Source: Pseudomonas khorasanensis (GTDB lineage: Bacteria; Pseudomonadota; Gammaproteobacteria; Pseudomonadales; Pseudomonadaceae). From it: 64,000 bases of DNA. Location: contig NZ_JABWQP020000006.1 of NCBI RefSeq assembly GCF_014268505.2, positions 124,001 through 188,000 on the forward strand. The letters are read 5' to 3'. Positions 24,994 to 33,351 of the stretch are shown piece by piece. The notes below the pieces were generated by a model. That model saw only the letters and a list, made by a program, of their open reading frames with translations, searched no databases and was not told the DNA's origin. Both the position numbers and the translations under genes were made by a program. Within the stretch, counting starts at the first letter, position 1. Each line of letters opens with the position of its first letter.

Positions 24994-25716
24994 AAAAATA
25001 CTCTCCGCGCAGCTTTTAGCGAGCGCCTACACGAAGCCCTCAACGATGCCGGCGTGCGCAGCCGTGGTCGGGGGGTGGACATTCATCGTCAATTGAAGGC
25101 CTTGGGGGTGGAGAAAACTACGCAAGCCATCAGCAAATGGCTAAATGGCGAGGCAATAGCCGAAGCAGACAGCATGTCTGCCCTCTGTTCATGGCTTAAG
25201 GTAAGACGAGAGTGGCTTGAGTACGGTGTATTGCCGAAAAAGCAGACTGGAGAGAGCAACGTTCATAAAATAGCCGTTGGTGACGGAAGTAACGTCCGTG
25301 AAATCAATCAGCGATTTGGCAAAGTCCCGCTCATCTCTTGGGTACAGGCCGGTGCTTGGTGCGAGGCAATTTCAAATTTTGAAGCTTACGATGCAGACTC
25401 ATGGCTTTCTTGTCCCGTTCCCATAAGCAATCACGGTTATGCCTTGAAGGTTCTTGGTGACTCAATGACTAATCCAGGACCTGGGCGCAGCTACCCAACC
25501 GGATGCATTATATTTGTTGACCCCGAAGCAGAAACAAGGACAGGTGATCGCGTAATAGCTAGAGTTCCACGTACCAATGAAGCGACATTTAAGGTTTTAG
25601 TTGAGGATGCCGGACGGCAATTCCTACGACCGATTAATCCGCAATATCCAATCATTGATATTACGGAGGAAACCCACATTTGCGGAAAGGTCGTCGGATC
25701 TTTTATACCGGAATAA
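24985..25716 (+). CDS. cI: CI-type phage repressor with S24 peptidase domain
   Basis: 243 residues. The N-terminal helix-turn-helix domain is at about 1-75 (TTQAISKWLNG). The C-terminal LexA-like domain has the AG cleavage site in VQAGAW (122-123), catalytic Ser160 in LGDSM and Lys203 in ATFK. It maintains lysogeny and should be cleaved with activated RecA, so the prophage is predicted to be SOS-inducible. It is divergent from cro, and its end is 23 bases from the convergent HNH gene. Confidence 0.95.
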   Translation: MVDKNTLRAAFSERLHEALNDAGVRSRGRGVDIHRQLKALGVEKTTQAISKWLNGEAIAEADSMSALCSWLKVRREWLEYGVLPKKQTGESNVHKIAVGDGSNVREINQRFGKVPLISWVQAGAWCEAISNFEAYDADSWLSCPVPISNHGYALKVLGDSMTNPGPGRSYPTGCIIFVDPEAETRTGDRVIARVPRTNEATFKVLVEDAGRQFLRPINPQYPIIDITEETHICGKVVGSFIPE

Positions 25717-25739
25717 TGCCGCCTAAAAACACCGAATAT

Positions 25740-26450
25740 TTACGCCGTCAAGCCTTCAAGCCCGGCAAGGGCCGCAGATTTCAATCCTCTTTCCACAACT
25801 GAACCTATCAATGTCATAAGGTAAACCTGTTCAGCTGGCGACTGAGTCTCCATAAGTTTATTCCCTAATTGAACTATTAGCTTCCCGACACTATTATCTA
25901 CCGATTCGTAGCCCCCGCACTTTAAGACAAACCTCAACAACCCACAAATCTCAATCAATGCAATGCCTTTTTCAGTTAAAGGCATATAGAAACCTGCAAC
26001 TTCAACTATTCGAATATGCTGTTCATAATCATGAAAATGCGGATGACAGAATTTATATTCATCGGGATCAGTCGGAAACTTTCTGCGTGTTCGAGAGGGG
26101 CGAGAAAGAACTTCTTTATTAGACTTACTGCCATTACAGTCTTTACAACTAACACACAAATTCTGAGACTCAAACATAAACTGAGGATTTTCATCTTTTG
26201 CAATAACATGCTCCGCATCCCACGTCCCCAAGTGCTCAACAACTATACGCTGCTTACAATATGGACAGGTATAATTTTGAGCTTGCAAATAATGCTTTTT
26301 AATTGCCTCCTTTACACTAGCATATTCACCTTTGTGCGTATTTTTCCAAAAACTTCCAGTTTTGGATTTAAATGGAAGCGCATTAAACTTATCAACCAGA
26401 ACCTGCTGCTCAGATGCATAAGAAATTGGAACAAGCTTCAGATCAGCCAT
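25740..26450 (-). CDS. HNH endonuclease, PtuB-like (putative Septu component)
   Basis: 236 residues. The zinc/HNH core includes CPYC (62-65), WDAEHVIAK with the catalytic His81, NLCVSCKDCNGSKSNK (97-112) with the second Cys pair, and the Asn residues. The rest is helical and unrecognised. It starts 3 bases after the ATPase stop, so the pair is an operon. HNH protein after an overcoming-lysogenization-defect-like ATPase is the Septu (PtuA-PtuB) arrangement. The region is visibly A/T-rich. A generic phage HNH packaging nuclease is less likely because it is not next to the terminase. Confidence 0.8.
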   Translation of the reverse strand: MADLKLVPISYASEQQVLVDKFNALPFKSKTGSFWKNTHKGEYASVKEAIKKHYLQAQNYTCPYCKQRIVVEHLGTWDAEHVIAKDENPQFMFESQNLCVSCKDCNGSKSNKEVLSRPSRTRRKFPTDPDEYKFCHPHFHDYEQHIRIVEVAGFYMPLTEKGIALIEICGLLRFVLKCGGYESVDNSVGKLIVQLGNKLMETQSPAEQVYLMTLIGSVVERGLKSAALAGLEGLTA

Positions 26451-26453
26451 TGC

Positions 26454-27806
26454 TCAATTACCTTCAGCTCGTAACAGTGCGCTCTCTAATAGCGAGATTA
26501 AGCGGAGCACAGGATCATCGGGCTCCAATTTCGCTTTAAGGGAAATGAGACGATTTAAAACCTCTAATCGCTCGTTACTCAGTTTCTCTCCAGAACCGAG
26601 TGTACTCAAAGCGCTAAGCACCTCCCTTGAGAGATACTCGTTCTTGTAGCCAGGCGTATGGAAAACATTTGCCAACTGAAAATCAGCGGACCGTTTATTT
26701 ATCAGCTCAGCATCAGATAAAACATTATTTTCGAGATCCAAAACATAGCAATTTTCACTGCCCAACTTCGCAACAATTTGGGGCGAATGCGTAGCAATGA
26801 CAAAATGACAACGCTTAAAACGACTAAACATCGACATCAACAACTCGATATATCGCTCCTGCCATTCAGGGTGTAAACAAACTTCAGGCTCGTCAATACA
26901 GATTAAGGAGCCGTCCTCAATTTGACTAGCAATACCTAGCATAGTCATCACAACACATTGCTCGCCAGAACTGGCATCTTTCATCTTAATTTTTTTGTTT
27001 TTCTTTTCTAAAGTCACATCTCTTAATCGCAAAAAGCCCACAGCGTGCAGATGATAAAAGTAATCACCTAATGGCTTTCCAGTGCTCGCATCAAACACTC
27101 CATCAGAACATAAAATCAAAGTGACGGTAGACTTATCGTGATCCGACTCATATTGCTGCATACTTAGCAGCAGTTTCTCCAAGGCATCGTTTCGTGTCTT
27201 TTTGTTACTGAGAGAGCTTTTTAACCTATAGCTAAGTACGCCACCAAGATACTCTTCAAGAGCACCAACTGGATTAGCAGAGGTTATTATTTTTCTTAAA
27301 CCAACAAGTTTAGGAATAAGATGAAATTCGGCTTGAATCTTTTGATCGTACCCCAGATAACTTAAGGTACTAGTTACAGATAAAGCATTGGAGGGATCAT
27401 CACGCATCGCCTGCATCAATGCACCTAGTATACGGCTTAGATATCCCAAACCGAGATCTTCACTCATGATACCTTTAAGCCCAAGATAGCAATAACCATT
27501 CACACCATTTATCTCACGCGACATAGTCGAACGTAGGAATGGAAATTTATCAAAAGGGCTAGTTGATACCGCTATTACTTTTTTTGGTTTCCCGCGAGCA
27601 AATGATTGGTATACTTTTATAGGCTCAACAGCCGGCTCACCCTCAAACAATCCAGACGGAGTTAAAGATCTTATTAAGCTTCGCAGAAGACGACTTTTAC
27701 CAGATCCGTTACGACCAACAATCGTCGTATAGATATTCTCATCTAACTCTAAATTGCCTTTACGAAATTGATGCTGGACTCCATTAAACAAGCATCCATC
27801 AATCAT
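26454..27806 (-). CDS. AAA/ABC-type ATPase, PtuA-like (putative Septu component)
   Basis: 450 residues from the ATG at 27806 (GGGAGGG upstream). It has Walker A GRNGSGKS (31-38), an ABC-type signature ASSGEQ (278-283), Walker B LICIDEPE (301-308), the D-loop region CLHPEWQ and an H-loop IATHSPQ (337-343). The long insert between Walker A and the signature is typical of RecF/OLD-like defence ATPases. With the HNH partner it would sense infection and activate DNA cleavage. No reverse transcriptase lies beside it, so a retron of the Ec78 type is not supported. Confidence 0.82.
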   Translation of the reverse strand: MIDGCLFNGVQHQFRKGNLELDENIYTTIVGRNGSGKSRLLRSLIRSLTPSGLFEGEPAVEPIKVYQSFARGKPKKVIAVSTSPFDKFPFLRSTMSREINGVNGYCYLGLKGIMSEDLGLGYLSRILGALMQAMRDDPSNALSVTSTLSYLGYDQKIQAEFHLIPKLVGLRKIITSANPVGALEEYLGGVLSYRLKSSLSNKKTRNDALEKLLLSMQQYESDHDKSTVTLILCSDGVFDASTGKPLGDYFYHLHAVGFLRLRDVTLEKKNKKIKMKDASSGEQCVVMTMLGIASQIEDGSLICIDEPEVCLHPEWQERYIELLMSMFSRFKRCHFVIATHSPQIVAKLGSENCYVLDLENNVLSDAELINKRSADFQLANVFHTPGYKNEYLSREVLSALSTLGSGEKLSNERLEVLNRLISLKAKLEPDDPVLRLISLLESALLRAEGN

Positions 27807-28014
27807 TGCACGCCCTCCCTGCCGACAGTAAAAAGAACAGGGTAACCAGATGCTTTGTAGATCGCAAATAGCCATCACAAGATTTTTTCTGCCCCCTAAG
27901 CGCACCATTAAAAAAATCATTTTTTTTCTGAATCGATCAAATCATTGGCAGTTGACACAAATCAACCGTTGGTTGATATTGCTTTCACTCTCCCACCACA
28001 GAGCGAAGCAAACC
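27807..28014. other. Divergent control region between the ATPase-HNH pair and the right arm
   Basis: 208 A/T-rich bases with A8/T8 tracts near 27910. It holds the right-arm promoter and operator and presumably the promoter of the ATPase gene, which I cannot place with confidence. Confidence 0.6.
27952..27980 (+). promoter_or_regulatory. Right-arm promoter with embedded repressor operator
   Basis: TTGACA (27952-27957), a 17-base spacer and GATATT (27975-27980). The spacer carries ATCAAC-CGTTG-GTTGAT (27961-27977), the same palindrome as O1 at cro. Bound CI would occlude RNA polymerase, so integrase, excisionase and PrtN-like genes would be silent in the lysogen. Confidence 0.8.
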
Positions 28015-28191
28015 ATGCACACCACAGCAACCCTGCACGTCCACCCAGCCGCTGCTAGCCCCTTCAAAATCTTTGAGATCCGGCGCCTAGCCCGCGAATG
28101 CGGCTGCGCGTTCGCCATCAGCAAACCGAAGCTGACAGCACGCGCCACTTCTGCCCCAGTCAATCCGAACGGCGGAGGGCACGCAGCATGA
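28015..28191 (+). CDS. Small phage protein, first gene of the right arm
   Basis: 58 residues (MHTTATLHVHPAAASPFK...). It starts 34 bases after the -10 element and its TGA overlaps the next ATG as ATGA. No family recognised; a basic helical middle (IFEIRRLARECG) is the only feature. Confidence 0.6.
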   Translation: MHTTATLHVHPAAASPFKIFEIRRLARECGCAFAISKPKLTARATSAPVNPNGGGHAA

Positions 28192-28778
28192 TCAAGTACA
28201 AAATCGACAACCGCACCCTGCAGCTCCTTAATGCTCAGGTCAATTTGACCGAGACTTTCAACCACGTACTACGGACCGCACCTAGGCGCGAGTGTCTGGC
28301 ATTTCGCCTCAAGGTTGAACGTGGCACCCCTGAAAGCACCTTCGTCGTGGAGCTGGGCAGCGAACGCCACACGCTGACCCTCCCGAACGAAAAGAAGATG
28401 CATCTCAAGCTGGCCGACTTCATCGAAGAGATCGCCAACGGCCCGTTCGATGCGAGCAATACCAGCGACCTGCTGCACCGCCCTCACGCCAGCCGCGAAT
28501 ACGGACGCTTTGAAGTCTCGGACAAGCAACGAGTGTTTGAACTGGTGCGCACCGGCGGCGTGCTGAATCTCGACATGGGTTTCGACTACCCGCTAATCGT
28601 CGCGCTGCACCGCACTCAATCGCGCTCAGGCGTCACCACCATCCTGAGCATCGGCAACAAAAGCCCGCACACCAGGTGCTTCACCGTATACGGCAGCGAT
28701 GCAGAGATCTACGTCAAGGTCAGCGAGTCCATCAACCACCTTGCTGCAGCGGCAACTCCAGCTGCACACGCGGCATGA
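28188..28778 (+). CDS. Phage protein of unknown function
   Basis: 196 residues from the ATG at 28188, starting MIKYKIDNRTLQLLNAQ. It is mixed alpha/beta with no signal peptide, membrane segment or motif that I recognise. Its translation is coupled to the preceding gene. By position it belongs to the early/recombination arm. Confidence 0.65.
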   Translation: MIKYKIDNRTLQLLNAQVNLTETFNHVLRTAPRRECLAFRLKVERGTPESTFVVELGSERHTLTLPNEKKMHLKLADFIEEIANGPFDASNTSDLLHRPHASREYGRFEVSDKQRVFELVRTGGVLNLDMGFDYPLIVALHRTQSRSGVTTILSIGNKSPHTRCFTVYGSDAEIYVKVSESINHLAAAATPAAHAA

Positions 28779-28788
28779 GGGGCACACC

Positions 28789-29073
28789 ATGGAACGCACC
28801 CTCGCCCAAGCCGCAACCCACCTCGGCCTGACTCGGCCGAAGCTCATCGCACGCATGCGTGAAAAAGGTCTGCTCAACGAGCGCAACCTGCCGGTCTATC
28901 CCAACCGTGATCGCGACTACCTGCGAATCAAGGACGGCCAGTGGTACCACGACCAGCTCGGCATGCAGTACAGCCAGTCGACCCGGGTGAAAGAACACGG
29001 CATTCGCTGGCTGGCCGAACAGTTAGACGTCGACCTACCTGCCATCCCGGCAGACAACCGTGAAGTGGCCTAG
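28789..29073 (+). CDS. KilA-C-like antirepressor-type protein
   Basis: 94 residues from the ATG at 28789 (GAGGGG upstream). The sequence MERTLAQAATHLGLTRPKLI, RMREKGLLNERNLPVYP and the Tyr/Lys-rich C-terminal half match the C-terminal DNA-binding domain of phage antirepressors (KilAC/Ant). Standing alone it lacks the N-terminal Bro or AntA domain, a common form in Pseudomonas phages. Confidence 0.75.
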   Translation: MERTLAQAATHLGLTRPKLIARMREKGLLNERNLPVYPNRDRDYLRIKDGQWYHDQLGMQYSQSTRVKEHGIRWLAEQLDVDLPAIPADNREVA

Positions 29074-29239
29074 GGAATACGCCCGCCAGATCATCGCCAT
29101 GCGGACACGAGAGGAGCGCAACGCCGCGCTCCTCGAAGTGCCCGAACATCTGCGCGAGCTGACCAGAACGCATTGCCTGAACGCCTGGAACCACCCGGCC
29201 AGAAAACAACGCAAGGAGGCCCAACAAAGCCATGAGTAA
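29060..29239 (+). CDS. Small basic phage protein
   Basis: 59 residues from a GTG at 29060 that overlaps the preceding stop by 14 bases. Its stop overlaps the next start. Arg-rich and helical (YARQIIAMRTREERNAALLEV, then a basic tail). The head-to-tail overlaps argue it is translated. Function unknown. Confidence 0.55.
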   Translation: MKWPREYARQIIAMRTREERNAALLEVPEHLRELTRTHCLNAWNHPARKQRKEAQQSHE

Positions 29240-29549
29240 CACAGCACAAAACCCGCTGCGCCTGCACCCTGCACCGGAGTCAGCCACCGTCGAACTGCTT
29301 TACCGCATCTTCGGCGACGTCCTGATCCCGCTCGACAAAGTGCGCGAGCAGTACTTCCGCAACCTCAACGAACAATCGTTCGTGGCCGAGATCAGCAGCG
29401 GCCGCATCCAGCTCCCAATCACCACGCTGGACACCAGCCGCAAGGCACCGAAGTACGCACACATCCGGCACGTCGCTTCCCTGATCGACATCCGCGCCTA
29501 TAAGGCCGACGAGGACATGCAGCGACAGCAGGACGACACCAACGAGTAA
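29232..29549 (+). CDS. PrtN-like pyocin activator family protein
   Basis: 105 residues. The central block LLYRIFGDVLIPLDKVREQYF, SGRIQLPITTLDTSRKAPKYAHIRHVASLID is the PrtN family layout. In P. aeruginosa PrtN activates pyocin genes by binding P boxes. Many phages carry a PrtN-like protein in the excision/early arm instead. Here it is under a CI-controlled promoter, so it would appear on induction. Confidence 0.8.
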   Translation: MSNTAQNPLRLHPAPESATVELLYRIFGDVLIPLDKVREQYFRNLNEQSFVAEISSGRIQLPITTLDTSRKAPKYAHIRHVASLIDIRAYKADEDMQRQQDDTNE

Positions 29550-29606
29550 TACTCAAAACCGAATGGCTGCCACCACCAGCCAATGACAACACCAGGAGCA
29601 CACCAC

Positions 29607-30074
29607 ATGACTGCAGTTCAAATCTACGCGCTGATAGCGATCGTCCTCATGGTCGCCGGCGTTTACTGGCTCGCCTACCGGCACGGCTTCAACAGCGGCC
29701 GAGCCGAGGGATATTCAGGGGGCTACAGCGAAGGCTATGACGTTGGCGGCTGTGTTGGGTATCGAGACGGCCAAGCGATCCAGAGCGCTGATAGCACGGA
29801 AGAAATCCGCAACTTGCAGCACACCCTTGATCAGGCGCACGACCAACGCAAGAAACTCTACGCCCACTACGAGCGCGCCTTGGCTGCCTCAAAACTTGGC
29901 GAACAGGAACGACTGACCCTACTGGAAATCGCCGACAAACTCCGGATCGCATCTGAAACATTCAGCGCCTTTCGCACCGGCAAAAAGCTAGAACGCGACA
30001 CCCGCACCCTCCGCGACCAAGCGCTCGCCATGGCTGCCCTGCTGGAACCGGCCGAACAGGAGAACGCGGCATGA
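29607..30074 (+). CDS. Membrane-anchored coiled-coil phage protein
   Basis: 155 residues from the ATG at 29607 (AGGAGCAC upstream). One N-terminal membrane segment (about residues 5-22, IYALIAIVLMVAGVYWLAY), then a Gly/Tyr repeat stretch (SGRAEGYSGGYSEGYDVGG), then about 90 residues of likely coiled coil. The soluble part should face the cytoplasm or periplasm depending on topology. No family recognised. Confidence 0.65.
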   Translation: MTAVQIYALIAIVLMVAGVYWLAYRHGFNSGRAEGYSGGYSEGYDVGGCVGYRDGQAIQSADSTEEIRNLQHTLDQAHDQRKKLYAHYERALAASKLGEQERLTLLEIADKLRIASETFSAFRTGKKLERDTRTLRDQALAMAALLEPAEQENAA

Positions 30075-30685
30075 GCGAGCTCCGTCCCCAAACCAGCAAC
30101 CACCGCAACCCGGCTAACGCCCCATCAGCGGCGCAGGCACCAACGCGCACTCAAATTTCGGAGGAAAGCGGCATGCAAATGGACCAGCACGACACCCAAA
30201 CCACGACCGCTTTGCTCCGCAAGGAAACCAGCGTCGACACACCAGAAACAGACAGTCTCTGCTGCGCAGCAGCAGGCATTATTGCTCCTCCCAGCAGCTC
30301 CACCGAGGCGCTTATACCCCACGAAAAGCTGCGCGAGGCAGCAACCCCCAATGCCACGCTAAACGCTCAGAATCGCCCGCCCGCGCAGCTTGCAGAGGGG
30401 TATAAGCACCCCGATTGCGCGTCCGAACACCCCGCAAAAATTGAAGCCAACAAGGTGCAGATCAACGAGCGTGCCGAGTTCGAGAAAGAGTTCCCGGTGC
30501 CCGAAGGGCTGCGGTACTGCACACAGCGAGGCACGTACATCACCGCACCAGGCGCGAAGACATCCGACTCATTCGCCCGTGAGCATTACGCGTACCGGGC
30601 CGGCTTCGCCGCGTGGAGCCGCAGAGCGTGGAAGCATGCCGCGCTCGTTGCTCAGCAAGAAGAGGCGTGCCCATGCAGCCTCTAG
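30071..30685 (+). CDS. Phage protein of unknown function
   Basis: 204 residues if started at the coupled ATGA at 30071. A second in-frame ATG at 30173 has an excellent GGAGGA eight bases upstream, giving 170 residues. Both starts carry a good ribosome binding site. The N-terminal ~120 residues look disordered. The C-terminal ~65 residues (FEKEFPVPEGLRYCTQRGTYI, FAAWSRRAWKH) look folded and resemble small phage EaA/DUF-type domains. Confidence 0.55.
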   Translation: MSELRPQTSNHRNPANAPSAAQAPTRTQISEESGMQMDQHDTQTTTALLRKETSVDTPETDSLCCAAAGIIAPPSSSTEALIPHEKLREAATPNATLNAQNRPPAQLAEGYKHPDCASEHPAKIEANKVQINERAEFEKEFPVPEGLRYCTQRGTYITAPGAKTSDSFAREHYAYRAGFAAWSRRAWKHAALVAQQEEACPCSL

Positions 30686-30722
30686 CGTTTGTCCTGAGCG
30701 TGATTTTGCAGGAGACACAATC

Positions 30723-30920
30723 ATGAGCCTCCCTCGCTGGGTAATGATCAACCGAGCCTCCGAACTCACCGGATATAGCGAAGACGCAATTCGCCACAAA
30801 GTTAAAAACGGTACGTGGGCACAAGGCCGAGTCTGGCGAAAAACCCCGGATGGCCGAATCGCAATCAACATGACGGAGTATGACAAGTGGGCCGAGAGCG
30901 CACCTCAGCAAGCGGCCTAG
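30723..30920 (+). CDS. xis: Excisionase
   Basis: 65 residues, starting MSLPRWVMINRASELTGYSED. A MerR/Xis-like winged helix (AIRHKVKNGTWAQGRVWRKTPDGRIAINM) fills most of it. It would direct integrase toward excision. Its end overlaps the integrase start by 34 bases. Confidence 0.85.
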   Translation: MSLPRWVMINRASELTGYSEDAIRHKVKNGTWAQGRVWRKTPDGRIAINMTEYDKWAESAPQQAA

Positions 30921-32140
30921 AAGCGGAGCTGGCAAAACACAAAGGGATTGAAATACACGGCGGAAGCATACGCGTCGTGTTCATGTGGCGGCGAATTCGC
31001 TGCCGCGAAACCCTTGGCCTGCCTGTGACCAAAGCCAACATCAAGCATGCCGCCCTACTCAGGGCGGCAATTCTTCACGAGATCAAGACGGGACATTTTG
31101 AATACGGCCGTCACTTCCCAAACTCTAAGAACGCGACCAATTACACCGCCGTCAAAGACGAGCGGATCGGGGCGTTGATGGAACGTTACAAACCGCTGAA
31201 GGCCGTCGACATAACTCCAATGACCGAGGAAAAATACGGCTACGCATTGGATATCTGTGCCAATCTGCTCGGCTCGGAACGCCTTGCGGGCATCCTGTTA
31301 CCCGAAGATATTCAGCGACTGAGGACTCAACTGATAGCCACCCGGGCGCCGTCGACGGCGAACCATTACCTGGCTACTTTCGCCGGCTTCTTAGCGTGGT
31401 GTGAAGACAACAGATATTGCCGTGAGGGGTTAGCGGCGGCTTGCGTCCGTTTCGCGATGACCGGACGAGAGCCCGATCCGCTGACGAAGGCAGAGTTCGA
31501 TCAGCTGATAAATAAGGGCTGTTTACACGTTCAGGATTCTGCTGCAATCACACTCGCCGTCTATACAGGACTTCGGCCTGGGGAATTATGCGGGCTGGCG
31601 GTGGAGGATATTGACCTCGAAACAGGGCAGCTTCACATAACCAGGGCGATCACTGCAGATGGCACATTCAAAGTACCCAAGACCGGAAAGCCTCGCACCG
31701 TGTTTTTAATGCCCCCAGCTCTCGACGCGTGTAAGGTCCTTATCGATCTCGTTGCTAACCATGAACCGCGGACGATCGAGATCTATATGAACAGGCATGA
31801 AAGTCGCGTTGAGTCAGTGACCCCGCTGCTGTCGCCCGCTACACAGGCACGTAAAAAAGTCATAAATGAATGGTTTGTTCCGACATCTTGGAACACAAAG
31901 TGGGCAGCCATACAAAAGCGCTCGGGCATTCGCGCACGCCGGCCATATCAGACGCGACATACCTACGCCTGCTGGTGCCTAACCGCTCGTGGCAACCTCG
32001 CTTTCATCGCAAAACAAATGGGCCACAAGGACTTCACCATGCTTGTCGAAGTCTATGCGAAATGGATGGATGACGCATCACCGCGCGAGCTAGAGCTTAT
32101 TTGGGAAAACATCAGCCACCCACAAAAAACAGAAAGCTAG
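30887..32140 (+). CDS. int: Tyrosine site-specific integrase
   Basis: 417 residues from a GTG at 30887. An N-terminal arm-binding DUF3596-like segment is followed by a core-binding SAM-like domain (about 90-190). The catalytic domain has Arg230 (YTGLRPGEL), Arg357 and His358 (TRHTYACW), His380 (MGHKD) and the nucleophile Tyr390 (VEVYAKW). It should integrate the phage at an att site near mutS. The TAG stop is shared with the convergent PIN gene. Confidence 0.95.
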   Translation: MGRERTSASGLEAELAKHKGIEIHGGSIRVVFMWRRIRCRETLGLPVTKANIKHAALLRAAILHEIKTGHFEYGRHFPNSKNATNYTAVKDERIGALMERYKPLKAVDITPMTEEKYGYALDICANLLGSERLAGILLPEDIQRLRTQLIATRAPSTANHYLATFAGFLAWCEDNRYCREGLAAACVRFAMTGREPDPLTKAEFDQLINKGCLHVQDSAAITLAVYTGLRPGELCGLAVEDIDLETGQLHITRAITADGTFKVPKTGKPRTVFLMPPALDACKVLIDLVANHEPRTIEIYMNRHESRVESVTPLLSPATQARKKVINEWFVPTSWNTKWAAIQKRSGIRARRPYQTRHTYACWCLTARGNLAFIAKQMGHKDFTMLVEVYAKWMDDASPRELELIWENISHPQKTES

Positions 32141-33351
32141 CGTTCTTCATCAGGGTTGCGAGGGTTCAAACCTCGCAAACGCTTTTCTTCCTCGATTAGT
32201 TGAGCATCTCTTGCCAAAACTTCCGCCATACGCTTCCTTCGGCGCACCTCTCTCGGATCATTTGGACTTCTTCCCATCAGCGTCGTCTGCAACGACTGCT
32301 GCAAATCGCTTAGCCGCTTTGATATTTCACGAAGGGCTTGTGGTGCGAGGGTAGCGTTATTTGTTTTTATGTCGGGCTCAGCATTAATAGCATCGTAGTC
32401 CAAGCCTTCCATATTCATAGGCGTCCAAATTTTGGACAAAGAGTTTTCGTCACTATAGAACCGGATAGAGACCGCGTCATCCAACGCCGCCTCTCTCACC
32501 TCTTCGATAACTTCCGACGATGTATTCTGCGCAAGGTAGGTGTTTGCCAGATCCAAAAACTGATGGTGACTGTATAGGAAAAAATCCTCACCAGCCTCCT
32601 CAGTAAACTCTTCAATTAATCTCGGCAGAGGGCCGATCGTCTTCCCCCCGTGCCTATGCCACCAGTCATCTTTCTGCTCACCAGTTACAAAAATAACAGG
32701 CCTATGCTCTTCTTTTGCTTTTTCGATGACCTGCTTCCAAATTATTAGATCACCGTATCGCTTACAAACCTCACTAAAAACTGTCGAACCTTTATGCTTA
32801 TTGATATCCTCAAACCCAGGTGGAATCCTGTTTGCATATCGCTTCTCGCCTTCAGCTATAATACTCTTCAGTTTTTCTTCTGAATAACGCGCACCGATCT
32901 TGCCTTTAAGCATTTCAGCAAGCGTAGCTTTTACATCATCTACGGTTAAGCGCGAGTCATGAAAATCACGCTTGGCTTCAAGCTCACCAATTACCCTTTT
33001 CGACACATTCACAAACTCCTTGTGAAGCACCTCGGGTAAGAATGGATGCTTAGTGGCACTATCAAAGCTATCAAGTACGGCCGTTAGATCTTCAATAGCT
33101 GCCGAGTACAACCCTGCTTGTGCATGCGCAATTGAAGCCCGATTATCCAGCAACTCGTGGATTACCTGATAAGGGATCCACAAGCGATCCCCAAGAGATC
33201 CGATCACTTTATAAAGAGCGTCACGGGCATCATCGGACCTTTTGTATATAGATGTCAGAACGTTGGTATCAAAGACAAAAAAACAGTTCTTCCATAAATT
33301 TTCGCGACGCTCCGTGTCGTCTGCAAAATGGCTGGAAAAAATATCCTTCAT
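32137..33351 (-). CDS. PIN-like domain protein (possible RNase effector)
   Basis: 404 residues from the ATG at 33351, which has TTGGAG seven bases upstream. The PIN fold is shown by FVFDTNVLTSIY (Asp28), VIHELLDNR (Glu66), RYGDLIIWKQV (Asp201) and FVTGEQKDDWW (Asp228/229). All four expected acidic positions are present. It is similar to the PIN-like domains found in defence and phage cargo genes. A helical C-terminal ~100 residues follows. It is A/T-rich relative to the chromosome and convergent with int. Confidence 0.75.
   Translation of the reverse strand: MKDIFSSHFADDTERRENLWKNCFFVFDTNVLTSIYKRSDDARDALYKVIGSLGDRLWIPYQVIHELLDNRASIAHAQAGLYSAAIEDLTAVLDSFDSATKHPFLPEVLHKEFVNVSKRVIGELEAKRDFHDSRLTVDDVKATLAEMLKGKIGARYSEEKLKSIIAEGEKRYANRIPPGFEDINKHKGSTVFSEVCKRYGDLIIWKQVIEKAKEEHRPVIFVTGEQKDDWWHRHGGKTIGPLPRLIEEFTEEAGEDFFLYSHHQFLDLANTYLAQNTSSEVIEEVREAALDDAVSIRFYSDENSLSKIWTPMNMEGLDYDAINAEPDIKTNNATLAPQALREISKRLSDLQQSLQTTLMGRSPNDPREVRRRKRMAEVLARDAQLIEEEKRLRGLNPRNPDEER

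Noticed and set aside
25740..27806. Retron (Ec78-type) reading of the ATPase-HNH pair
   Set aside because: No reverse transcriptase and no msr/msd-like inverted repeats lie on either side; cI and the right-arm promoter occupy the flanks.
1..33351. Region as an R-type tailocin (headless bacteriocin)
   Set aside because: A full head module, both terminase subunits, a portal, primase, integrase and excisionase are present, so it is a prophage.
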